From positions 211,023-275,022 of the forward strand of contig NZ_JNZA01000004.1 in assembly GCF_000717345.1 (NCBI RefSeq): a stretch of DNA of 64,000 bases, given 5' to 3'. A model generated the notes under the pieces. That model was not told where the DNA came from and ran no database searches. It was given only the letters and a program-made list of their open reading frames with translations. Below are positions 32,164-40,398 of the stretch, piece by piece. The position numbers and the translations under genes are program-made. Source of the DNA: Streptomyces lydicus (GTDB taxonomy: Bacteria > Actinomycetota > Actinomycetes > Streptomycetales > Streptomycetaceae). Position 1 is the first letter of the stretch. Every line of letters begins with the position of its first letter.

Positions 32164-35137
32164 GCGCCCCCCGGCGCCGTCCGGGCTGCGGGAGCTGTTC
32201 GCCGCCCGGCTGCGCGAGGCGCTGCACACCGGCGGGGACCGCACCCGGCAGGTCTCCCGCGCCCGCCGCGCCTACCGGGAGGCGGCCTGTCTGCTGGCCC
32301 GGTTCGATCCGCGGCTGCTGCGGCTGCCCGGGGAGAAGCGCGCCACCGGCGGCGCGGTCCTGGAACTGGTCGACGACTGTACGACGCTGGGGATGCCGGA
32401 CCAGCCGGAGTGGGCCCTCAGGGCCGAGGTGCGGGAGGAGACGCTGCGTGGCCTGGCCGGGCCCGAGGCCGCCCGGCGCCTCCTGGCGTGCAACATCGGC
32501 CAGCTCCCCACCGGGCCCGGGCCGGAACGCTTCGCGCTGGCCCACCTGTTCGGCAATCCGCCGGCGACGGAGCGGCTGGGCGCCGACGAGCTGGCCGAGG
32601 CTCTCCAGGCGGTGCTGTGGCTGTCGCAGGTCCCGCGGGTGACCGGCCTTCCGGACCCCGCCGAGCTGCAGCACGCCCTGGAGCGGGCCAGGCTGCTGGA
32701 GCCCCTCGAACGCCTCGTCAGCCGGGCCTTCCGGGGGCGTTCCCGGGAGACGGAGGCACTGCGGGCCTACGTCGGCACGCCGGGTGCGCCGGCGGAGCCC
32801 GGCCGGCCGGCGGGCGGTCCCCCGGTGCCGGTGCCGCCGCTGGTCATCCACGGCCCGGGCGGGATGGGCAAGAGCACCCTGCTCGCGAAGTTCGTGCTCG
32901 AAGGTGCCCGCGATCCGTCCGCCGGCTTCCCGTTCGCGTACATCGACTTCGAGCGGCCCACCCTCGCCATCCAGGAGCCGGTCACCCTGATCGCGGAGGC
33001 CGCCCGCCAGCTCGGTGTCCAGTACCCCGCCCACCGCGCCGAGCTGGACGCGCTGGCCGACGAGTGCCAGCAGGCCGCCCGCAGCCAGCGCGAGGGACAG
33101 GAGCGGGTCAGCCAGCTGCACGAACTCGCCACCACCCGGGCGATGTTGGGTCGCCGCTCCTCGCAGCAGTTCCATCTGCTGGCCACCGGACGGGAGACCG
33201 ATCTGATCCGGCGGGTCGCCGACGTCCTGGTGCGGGCCGTCGCGGAGCACAAGACCTCCCCGGACCAGCCGGACCCGCCGTTCGTGATGGTCCTCGACTC
33301 GTGCGAGGAGGCGCAGTACCGCGGCTCACCTGCGCTGGGCCGGACCTGGGCGATCTTCCTGGCGCTCCAGCGGGTCTATCCGCGGCTGCGCTTCATCGTC
33401 GCCGGGCGGGCACCGGTGGAGCATCCCGCGAAGACCTCGAGACCGCTCGACATCGAACTCGGCGAGCTGGACACCGAGGCGTCCGTCGACGTGCTGATGT
33501 CGTGCGGGGTCCGGGAGACGGAAGTCGCCCGGGAGCTGGCCCACCGGGTGGGCGGGCATCCGCTCAGCCTCCAGCTGGCAGCGCGGGCGGTCACGCTCAC
33601 CGGGGAGGAGTCCGGGCGGGCCGGGGAGCTGATCCGCAGTCTGCCCGAGCGCCGCCGCGAGGTCTTCCGCCGCGTCGACCAGCTGCTGGTGCAGGGCATC
33701 CTCTACGACCGGATCCTCAGTCATATCGCCGACGCGGACGTCCGCAAGCTCGCGCATCCGGGCCTGGTGCTGCGGGTCATCACCCCGGAGATCGTCAAGG
33801 AGGTACTGGCCGGGCCGTGCGGGCTGCGGGTGCCGACCGAGGACCGCGCCCGGGACCTCTTCGCCGAGTTGAGCCGCCTGGACATGGTCGAGCCCGCCCG
33901 CCCGGACGCCGTGCGCTACCGCGGCGATGTGCGCGCCATCATGCTGCGGCTGCCGGGCGGTGCCCATACGGAGGTGATGCGCGCGGTCGAACGCCGGGCG
34001 GTCGAGTACTACGCCGCGCGGGACGGGCTGGAGGCGCGCGCCGAGGAGATCTACCACCGGCTGCGGCTGGACGAGGACCCGCGCTCGGTGGAGGAGCGCT
34101 GGCTGCCGGGCGTCGAGCGGTTCCTGGCCGGGGCACAGCAGGACATGACGCCGCGGGCCGCGGGGCTGCTGACGGCCCGGCTCGGCGGCGGCACTCCCGA
34201 CAAGGTGGCGGCGGGCGCCGACCAGGAGGACTGGGAGCGGATCGCCGCCCAGGAGGTCGAGGACCTGCTGGCGCAGGGCTACGCCCGGGCGGCGTGCGAG
34301 CGGATCGGCCGGCGTCGGCCCTGGACCCCGTGCAGTCCGCTGCACGCGCTGTACGCCGAGACGCTGAACCGGCTCGGGCAGCGGGACGAGGCCCGCCGGG
34401 CCGTGGCCGAGGCCCTCGGGCCGGCGGAGCGCGCCGGGTGCGGGGAACGCCGGCTGGAGCTGCTGCTGCTGTCCGCCCGGCTCGCGCAGGAGGACGGCGA
34501 CCGGAGCGGCGCGGACCGTGCGCTGCGCACGGCGGAGGACGTCGCGATGGGCCTGGGGCAGGACCTGGAGGCGATGGGCGCGCTGCTGGCCCGGGCCCAG
34601 CTGACCGACGACCTACCCGGCGTGCAGAGCGAGGCGGACCACCAACTCGCGGAACGGCTGGCGGAGTTGCCCGACGCGGTGCTCGCCGGCCGGCCGGTGC
34701 TGGTGCGCGCGGTGGCCTCGCAGATCTACCAGCGGGCCCCGGGAGCGCTCGCCCACGCCCTGGAGGTGGTGGGGCTGCCCGCCGACGACGAGACGCTGGA
34801 CGAACTGGGCGCCGCGATGCGGCGGGCCACCCGCCGGCAGCCGGCGCTGCTGGGCCGGGTGATGGAGATCCTGGACGACGCGGCGGGCCCGACCAGGCCG
34901 CAGGCGGGCGGGGCCCCCACCGGCATCTCCGGCATCCTGCGGCTGGCCCGGGACCGCGGCACGCTCGACGCGCTGGCCCGGCGGCTGCTGGACGTCCCCG
35001 ACACCAGCGGTGAGATCGTCGCCGGGGTGGCCGCGGCGATGGGGGCGGGCAGCGGCGGCCGGCCGACGGCCGCGGCGCGGGAGGCGCACCGCACCAGGGC
35101 GGACGAGACCAGCGCGGCCGGGCGGGCCGGCCGATGA
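32144..35137 (+). CDS. large STAND-like NTPase of the conflict-type operon
   Basis: The 997-residue protein has a helical N-terminal region of about 190 residues and a P-loop NTPase with GPGGMGKS (237-244) and VMVLDSCEEA (381-390). A winged-helix-like region follows (about 470-600, with RVDQLLVQGILYDRI), and then a long helical repeat region to the end (GQRDEARRAVAEALGPAERA and similar TPR-like hairpins). The order NTPase, winged helix, repeats is that of STAND signal-transduction ATPases, which oligomerise after the repeats sense a trigger. The TTG at 32144 follows GGAG at 8 nt and overlaps the preceding gene by 20 nt. The stop overlaps the protease start (ATGA). It is the likely sensor and switch of the operon. 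Confidence 0.78.
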   Translation: MSTGPSERPPAPSGLRELFAARLREALHTGGDRTRQVSRARRAYREAACLLARFDPRLLRLPGEKRATGGAVLELVDDCTTLGMPDQPEWALRAEVREETLRGLAGPEAARRLLACNIGQLPTGPGPERFALAHLFGNPPATERLGADELAEALQAVLWLSQVPRVTGLPDPAELQHALERARLLEPLERLVSRAFRGRSRETEALRAYVGTPGAPAEPGRPAGGPPVPVPPLVIHGPGGMGKSTLLAKFVLEGARDPSAGFPFAYIDFERPTLAIQEPVTLIAEAARQLGVQYPAHRAELDALADECQQAARSQREGQERVSQLHELATTRAMLGRRSSQQFHLLATGRETDLIRRVADVLVRAVAEHKTSPDQPDPPFVMVLDSCEEAQYRGSPALGRTWAIFLALQRVYPRLRFIVAGRAPVEHPAKTSRPLDIELGELDTEASVDVLMSCGVRETEVARELAHRVGGHPLSLQLAARAVTLTGEESGRAGELIRSLPERRREVFRRVDQLLVQGILYDRILSHIADADVRKLAHPGLVLRVITPEIVKEVLAGPCGLRVPTEDRARDLFAELSRLDMVEPARPDAVRYRGDVRAIMLRLPGGAHTEVMRAVERRAVEYYAARDGLEARAEEIYHRLRLDEDPRSVEERWLPGVERFLAGAQQDMTPRAAGLLTARLGGGTPDKVAAGADQEDWERIAAQEVEDLLAQGYARAACERIGRRRPWTPCSPLHALYAETLNRLGQRDEARRAVAEALGPAERAGCGERRLELLLLSARLAQEDGDRSGADRALRTAEDVAMGLGQDLEAMGALLARAQLTDDLPGVQSEADHQLAERLAELPDAVLAGRPVLVRAVASQIYQRAPGALAHALEVVGLPADDETLDELGAAMRRATRRQPALLGRVMEILDDAAGPTRPQAGGAPTGISGILRLARDRGTLDALARRLLDVPDTSGEIVAGVAAAMGAGSGGRPTAAAREAHRTRADETSAAGRAGR

Positions 35138-36267
35138 GCAGCTACCTCTCCCCCGACGAGATCCGCCAGGTGCTGGACGCCGCGGTGGAGACCGGGCTCG
35201 CCGACCCGGCGGTGCGGCCGCTGCTGCTCGACGGGATCATGCCCCGCTACCGCGGCACGCTGCCGCTCAACCCGGCGCCCGGGCGCCAGGTGCACTCGGA
35301 CCTCAACGAGATGAACCGGGTGGAGCGGCTGGTGGACGGCACGGTGCCGCTGGAGATCTGGCTGCGCAACGCCGTCGCGGAGACCACCGAGGCCGAACCG
35401 CTCACCGTCTTCCAGCGGGCGCTGGACGAGGTGGCGCGCAAGGCGGGCGGTGAGCCGGACGTACTGGCCGGGCTGCCGTCCCCGGCGGCGGAGATCAAGG
35501 AGGAGATCGTCCACCGGGACGACACCGTCCCGATCGGCTTCCTGCGCGGCGGTGAGCTCGCGGGCGGGTCGGTGGCCCGGATCAAGGTGCCGCCGTACCA
35601 AGGGGGCGCCCCGCTCCAGCCGAACGGCTTCCCGCACGCGGGGACGGGCTGGCTGATCGCCCCGGATCTGCTGATCACCAATCACCACGTGGTCAACGCC
35701 CGGGCGGGCACCGGCGCCGGGCGTCCGACGGCCGACGAGGAGGATCTGCGGCTCCAGGCGCGGCACACCACGGTCCGCTTCGACTTCGACACCGACGAGG
35801 TGGAGACGGCGGAGGTCACGGTCGGCGAGCTGGTCGCCGCGGACGCCGCGCTCGACTACGCGGTGCTGCGGCTGGCCGCCGGGCCGGCCCGGCCGGTGCT
35901 GCGGCTGGCGGAGCGGCCGCTCGCGGTGGCCCGGGGCGACTACGTGGCGGTCAACATCATCCAGCATCCCGGTGGGCAGCCGAAGCGGGTCGCGCTGCGC
36001 AACAACCTCGTCTACGAGGCGGACGAGAACGACGTCCGCTACTTCACCGACACCCGCGGCGGCTCCTCCGGTTCCCCGGTCTTCACCGACGACTGGAAGG
36101 TGGTGGCGCTGCACCGGGGGACCCGGCGGGTGGAGAACGTGCAGTTCCAGGGCAGGACCACGGCATTCGTCAATGTCGGCACGCAGATGCGCAGCGTGCT
36201 GCGCCATCTGGAGACCAGCAGTCCCGGCGTCCACGCCGAGATCACCGCCGCGCAGGCGGCGCCGTAG
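35134..36267 (+). CDS. effector-associated-domain-like trypsin-fold serine protease
   Basis: A 377-residue protein. Residues 1-90 form an all-helical domain (SPDEIRQVLDAAVETGLADP through VPLEIWLRNAVAETTEAEPL) with the look of EAD1, an adaptor domain that couples effectors to NTPase hubs. Residues about 150-360 are a trypsin-like protease: His185 in LLITNHHVVNA, Asp241 in AADAALDYAVLRL, Ser312 in DTRGGSSGSPVF. All three catalytic residues are present. There is no signal peptide, so it is intracellular. It overlaps the STAND gene by 4 nt (ATGA), supporting a physical pairing. It could be activated on oligomerisation and process the downstream protease, the lipase or the nuclease. Confidence 0.82.
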   Translation: MSSYLSPDEIRQVLDAAVETGLADPAVRPLLLDGIMPRYRGTLPLNPAPGRQVHSDLNEMNRVERLVDGTVPLEIWLRNAVAETTEAEPLTVFQRALDEVARKAGGEPDVLAGLPSPAAEIKEEIVHRDDTVPIGFLRGGELAGGSVARIKVPPYQGGAPLQPNGFPHAGTGWLIAPDLLITNHHVVNARAGTGAGRPTADEEDLRLQARHTTVRFDFDTDEVETAEVTVGELVAADAALDYAVLRLAAGPARPVLRLAERPLAVARGDYVAVNIIQHPGGQPKRVALRNNLVYEADENDVRYFTDTRGGSSGSPVFTDDWKVVALHRGTRRVENVQFQGRTTAFVNVGTQMRSVLRHLETSSPGVHAEITAAQAAP

Positions 36268-36296
36268 CGGCTCACCGAGCGTCCGAGGAGGGCGAG

Positions 36297-37364
36297 ATGC
36301 ACAGCAGGAGCGGATCACCGGTGGCGGCCGGGCCCGAACAGGTCTTCTCGGACCTGCGGGAGGTCGCGGCGCGGGTGCGGGACGGGCTCTCCTGGGAGAT
36401 CCCCGAATCGCTGGAGGAGTTGCCCGCCGACGAGCTGCCGGCCGGGCAGATCGCGCAGTTCGCCCAGCAGGAGCGGACCCGGGTGCTGTCGGCGGGCGTC
36501 ACCGGGCTGGAGAAGCTCGCCGAGGGGCGGGCGGACGAGATCAGCGACGACGAGTCCTTCGGCATGGAGGCCATCGTGCTGCTGGAGGGCCGCCCCGCGA
36601 TCCTCGTGCAGCAGCACGACTTCGCGCCGCAGCAGGGCGACTGGGCGGTGCTGGACGGCCACCGGGACGCGATCCGGGAGTCCTTCGCGCGGGTCGGGCG
36701 GGTCGAGCTGAGCGGGCACCTCAGCCTGGACTGGCTGGGCACGGCGTTCCTGGTCGGCCCGGACACGGTACTGACGAACCGCCATGTGGCGGCGGAGTTC
36801 GCCCGGGGCGACGGCCGCGGCTGGAGCTTCCAGCAGGGCATCAGGGCCAATGTCGACATGGGTGAGGAGTACGGCGACACCGCTCCGGAGGGCGGCGGCC
36901 CGTCCTACGACGTCGTCGAGGTGGTGGGCATCCACGAGGACGTCGATCTGGCCCTGCTGCGGGTGGCGCCGCCGGCCGGCGCCGGGGCACTGCCGGCCCC
37001 CCTGGCGGTGGCCGCGGACGCGCCCGCCGACCTGCCCGGCCGCCCGGTGTACTGCGTCGGCTATCCGGCGTACGACGGCCGGCGCAACGAACCGGAGTCG
37101 ATGCGCCGGATCTTCATGGACATCTACAACGTCAAACGGCTGCAGCCCGGCACCGCCACGGGGCTGGTGCCGGGCGGCGACGCCCTCGGGCACGACTGTT
37201 CCACGCTGGGCGGCAACAGCGGCTCGCCCGTCATCGACCTCTCCGACCACCGGGTGCTGGGGCTGCACTTCGGGGGCCGTTACGGCTCCGGCAACTTCGC
37301 CGTACCGCTGTGGCAGCTGGTCGACGACCCGCTGCTGGCCCGGGCGGACATCAACTTCGTCTGA
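36297..37364 (+). CDS. second trypsin-fold serine protease of the conflict-type operon
   Basis: A 355-residue protein with a helical N-terminal region (about 1-140: EQVFSDLREVAARVRDGLSW, AQFAQQERTRVLSAGVTGL, then GDWAVLDGHRDAIRESFARV) and a trypsin-like domain: His163 in VLTNRHVAAEF, Asp217 in HEDVDLALLRV, Ser308 in TLGGNSGSPVIDL. The triad is complete. The N-terminal part differs from that of the first protease, so the two are not simple duplicates. There is no signal peptide. It lies 29 bp after the first protease, is the last gene of the six-gene set, and its stop is 25 bp from the convergent ABC-transporter gene. Confidence 0.82.
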   Translation: MHSRSGSPVAAGPEQVFSDLREVAARVRDGLSWEIPESLEELPADELPAGQIAQFAQQERTRVLSAGVTGLEKLAEGRADEISDDESFGMEAIVLLEGRPAILVQQHDFAPQQGDWAVLDGHRDAIRESFARVGRVELSGHLSLDWLGTAFLVGPDTVLTNRHVAAEFARGDGRGWSFQQGIRANVDMGEEYGDTAPEGGGPSYDVVEVVGIHEDVDLALLRVAPPAGAGALPAPLAVAADAPADLPGRPVYCVGYPAYDGRRNEPESMRRIFMDIYNVKRLQPGTATGLVPGGDALGHDCSTLGGNSGSPVIDLSDHRVLGLHFGGRYGSGNFAVPLWQLVDDPLLARADINFV

Positions 37365-37389
37365 CCGGGCCCGCGCTCCGGGGCCGCCG

Positions 37390-38418
37390 CTACTTCTTGA
37401 CGAACTCGGTGGTGTAGGTCTTCTTCAGATCCACCGTGGCGTTCTTGAGGTTGGGGTTGAACGCCTTCAGCACCCGCTCGACGGTCGCCGGGCCGTCGGC
37501 CGGCATCACCCCGTCCTTGGTGAACATCGGCAGGGTGTCCTTGATCGCCTGGGCGTAGAGCTGCTTGCCGCCCTGCGCGTAGTCGGCGGGCATCTTGGCG
37601 GCGATCTGCTCGGCGGAGTGGGTGGACATCCACTTGAGGGTCTTCACGAATGCCTTGGCCAGCTTGCGCACCGTGTCCTTGTGGCTGTTCACCCAGTCGG
37701 TGTTCATGTAGAGGCTGGACGAGGGGTACGGGCCGCCGAGCGCCTCCTTGGAGCCCTCGGGCGTCCGCATGTCGATGAGGACCTTGCCCAGCTTCTTGTC
37801 CACGATCTGTGCGACCGTCGGGTCGGTCGTCATCCCGCCCTGGATCGAGCCCTGCTGGAGGGCGGAGATGAAGGTCTGGCCGGCGCCGACCGCCACCGGC
37901 GTGAACTCGTTGGTCTGCACCCCGTTCTTCACCGCGAGGTACTTGGTGAGGAAGTCGGTGGACGAGCCGAGGCCGGTGACGCCGAGCTTCTTGCCCTTGA
38001 AGTCCTTGGCGGAGGTGAGGTCGCCGGCGGCCTTGTTCGAGACCACCTCGACCTCGCCGGGGGCGTGGGCGAGCTGCACCACCGACTCCACCTGCTTGCC
38101 CTTGACCTGGAGGTCGAGGGTGTGGTCGTAGAAGCCGACGACGCCCTGGACGTCGCCGGAGATCAGCGAGGTGGTGGCCTGCACACCGGCCGGTTCGGTG
38201 AGCAGGGTGACGTGCAGGCCCTCGTCCTGGAAGTAGCCGAGCTGCTGGGTCAGTCTGGCGGGCAGGTAGATGACCTTGTCGAGACCCCCCACCATGATCT
38301 TGACCTTGCCGTCCTTGGCGTCGGCGGCTCCGCCGGAGGATCCCCCGCAGGCGGTCAGCGTGGTGAGGGCCAGCATCGTGGCGGCCGTGGCGGTCGCGAG
38401 CTTGAGGTGGGTGCGCAT
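37390..38418 (-). CDS. ABC transporter substrate-binding lipoprotein (NMT1/SsuA type)
   Basis: A 342-residue lipoprotein with lipobox TLTACGG (Cys about residue 24) and a periplasmic-binding fold starting KVKIMVGGLDKVIYLPARL, with QLGYFQDEGLHVTLL and later GKKLGVTGLGSSTDF. Members bind sulfonates, nitrate, thiamine precursors or aromatic acids. The residues here do not let me choose. Gene order is ATPase, permease, binding protein, all minus strand. The TCS divergent from this operon probably controls it. Confidence 0.86.
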   Translation of the reverse strand: MRTHLKLATATAATMLALTTLTACGGSSGGAADAKDGKVKIMVGGLDKVIYLPARLTQQLGYFQDEGLHVTLLTEPAGVQATTSLISGDVQGVVGFYDHTLDLQVKGKQVESVVQLAHAPGEVEVVSNKAAGDLTSAKDFKGKKLGVTGLGSSTDFLTKYLAVKNGVQTNEFTPVAVGAGQTFISALQQGSIQGGMTTDPTVAQIVDKKLGKVLIDMRTPEGSKEALGGPYPSSSLYMNTDWVNSHKDTVRKLAKAFVKTLKWMSTHSAEQIAAKMPADYAQGGKQLYAQAIKDTLPMFTKDGVMPADGPATVERVLKAFNPNLKNATVDLKKTYTTEFVKK

Positions 38419-38492
38419 GGTGGTGTCCTTGGTGTGGTGACGGGCTTACGGGAGGCGGGTGTTGAGCGGGTGGCGGAGGTGTCGGCCGGGGT

Positions 38493-39368
38493 TCAGCGTT
38501 CGGCGCCGGCGTCGGCCGGCTTCCAGCGGAAGAGCCGCTTCTCCAGGAAGGCCAGCAGTCCCTCGGCGAGCAGGGCGACGACGGCGAGGATCACCATGGC
38601 CGCGTAGACGCCGGCCGCGTTGAAGGTGCCCTGGGACGCCGAGACCAGCAGGCCGAGGCCCTTGGTCGCGCCGATGTACTCGCCGACGATCGCGCCGATC
38701 AGTGCGAAGCCGAAGCTGACGTGCAGGCTGGTGAAGATCCACGAGGTGGCGGACGGGATCACCACCTGCAGGGTGACCTGGCGGCTGCTCGCCCCGAGGA
38801 TCCGGGAGTTGGCGACCAGGTTGCGGTCCACCTCGCGGGCGCCCTGGAAGGCGTTGAAGAAGACCGGGAAGAACACCAGGACGACGGCCGAGGCGACCTT
38901 GGAGGCCGGTCCGAGTCCGAACCAGATAAGGAAGATCGGGGCCAGCACGATCCTCGGCAGCGCGTTGAGCACCTTGATGTACGGGCCGAGCACATCGGCC
39001 AGGAAGCGGACCCGGCCGAGCGCGATGCCCAGCACCACCCCGGCGATGACGCCGACGACCCAGCCGAGCAGCGCTTCGTAGAGCGTGTACCAGATCTGTT
39101 CCCACAGCGAACCCTGCGGGGTGCCGTGCAGTGCCCACTGGACGATCTGGTCCCAGATCTTCGAGGGCATCGAGAAGTTGAAGGGATCGATGACGGCGGC
39201 GCGGGCCAGTCCCTCCCACAGTCCGATCAGGCCGACGAGCAGCAGCACCCGGGTGCCCTGGACCAGCAGCCTGTGGTTGCGCGCGGCGCGCGCCCGCTCC
39301 TGCGAACGGTCAGCTCCGGTGGGGGACTTGGTCATCCCCACGGGGGCGGAGGCGGTGTCAGGCGACAT
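38493..39368 (-). CDS. ABC transporter permease (SsuC/TauC type)
   Basis: A 291-residue permease with about six membrane helices. The cytoplasmic loop (LVANSRILGASSRQVTLQVV) is the coupling helix that docks to the ATPase; GEYIGATKGLGLLVSASQG is the SsuC-type signature. ATG 39368 is favoured by GAGAGGGG 8 nt upstream (GTG 39377 is possible). It overlaps the ATPase gene by 11 nt, so translation is coupled. The binding protein follows after 74 bp. Confidence 0.85.
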   Translation of the reverse strand: MSPDTASAPVGMTKSPTGADRSQERARAARNHRLLVQGTRVLLLVGLIGLWEGLARAAVIDPFNFSMPSKIWDQIVQWALHGTPQGSLWEQIWYTLYEALLGWVVGVIAGVVLGIALGRVRFLADVLGPYIKVLNALPRIVLAPIFLIWFGLGPASKVASAVVLVFFPVFFNAFQGAREVDRNLVANSRILGASSRQVTLQVVIPSATSWIFTSLHVSFGFALIGAIVGEYIGATKGLGLLVSASQGTFNAAGVYAAMVILAVVALLAEGLLAFLEKRLFRWKPADAGAER

Positions 39369-40173
39369 CTGCGGCACCCCTCTCGCGGGTGATGCGAACC
39401 TCTTCGCCGAGCGAGGACCAGATCTCCCGGTAGATCTCGATGAACCGTGGCTCCAGCCGTACCGATTCGACCCGTCGGGGCCGCGGCAGGTCGATCTCGA
39501 AGACCTCCTTGACGGTCGCCGGCCCGGCGGTCATCACCACGACCTTGTCGGCGAGGGCGATGGACTCCTCCAAGTCGTGGGTGACGAAGACGACGGAGGC
39601 GCCGGTGCCCGCCCACAGGTCCAGGAGCTCGTCCGACATCAGCGCCCGGGTCTGCACGTCGAGCGCGGAGAACGGCTCGTCCATCAGCAGGATGTCGGGG
39701 TCGTTGACGAACGTCGCGGCGAGCGCGACCCGCTTGCGCTGGCCGCCGGAGAGCTGGTGCGGGTAGCGGTCCTCGAAGGACGCCAGCCCGACCCTGGCCA
39801 GCCATTCCCGCGCCCGCTCCTTGGCCTCGGGCTTGGGTACGCCGCGGAAGCGGGGTCCGGCCATCACGTTCGACAGCACGGTGCGCCAGGGGAAGACCGC
39901 GTCCTGCTGGAACACGAACCCGATCTTGTCGCCGATGCCGCGGACCGGCTCGCCGGCGACCAGCACCTCGCCCCGGGTCGGCTCCTCCAGGCCGCTGACC
40001 AGGGTCAGGGTGGTGGACTTGCCGCACCCGGTGGGCCCGACCACCGCGACGAACTCTCCCCGTCCGACGACGAGGTCCAGATCCCGGACGGCGGTGTGCA
40101 GCGCACCCGAGGGGGTGCGGAATGTCTTGCTCGTTCCCCGCAGTTCGATCGCGGGGCTCGTGTGGCTGTTCAT
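39358..40173 (-). CDS. ABC transporter ATP-binding protein (SsuB/TauB type)
   Basis: A 271-residue ATPase with Walker A VGPTGCGKS, Q-loop FVFQQDAVFPWRTV, signature LSGGQRKRVALA, Walker B ILLMDEPFSALD and switch His in VFVTHDLEESIALAD. The FPWRTV Q-loop context is typical for nitrate/sulfonate/taurine-type importers. ATG 40173 is chosen from the conserved N-terminus; an in-frame upstream start exists at 40245. No purine-rich ribosome site precedes the ATG, so the mRNA may be leaderless. It is the first gene of the three-gene importer operon, divergent from the histidine kinase gene. Confidence 0.85.
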   Translation of the reverse strand: MNSHTSPAIELRGTSKTFRTPSGALHTAVRDLDLVVGRGEFVAVVGPTGCGKSTTLTLVSGLEEPTRGEVLVAGEPVRGIGDKIGFVFQQDAVFPWRTVLSNVMAGPRFRGVPKPEAKERAREWLARVGLASFEDRYPHQLSGGQRKRVALAATFVNDPDILLMDEPFSALDVQTRALMSDELLDLWAGTGASVVFVTHDLEESIALADKVVVMTAGPATVKEVFEIDLPRPRRVESVRLEPRFIEIYREIWSSLGEEVRITRERGAADVA

Positions 40174-40220
40174 GAGCCGGGAGGCTAGGAGTGGTGCGGG
40201 CCACAGCGGCAGCCTTGTGG

Positions 40221-40248
40221 GCGCAAGCCACCTTTCTGCGCGCAAACC
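40221..40248. promoter_or_regulatory. direct repeat GCGCAAGCC / GCGCAAACC, candidate response-regulator site
   Basis: GCGCAAGCC (40221-40229) and GCGCAAACC (40240-40248) are direct repeats 19 bp apart, about two helical turns, in the 225-bp divergent region between the ABC operon and the sensor kinase gene. This is the expected place for a response-regulator site. Support is limited to pattern and position. Confidence 0.35.
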
Positions 40249-40398
40249 CTGTTGTGCTCGTTTTGCTCACGCTAGAACAACTTCGAGATCACCAGGGGGT
40301 GGGCAGGCGCTCACGCAGGGCTTACGGTGCGGGCACCCGGCGGTGAAGAGGAAGCGCCGGTTCCGCAACCCGCGGAGGGCCGAGGACGAGGGAGAGGC

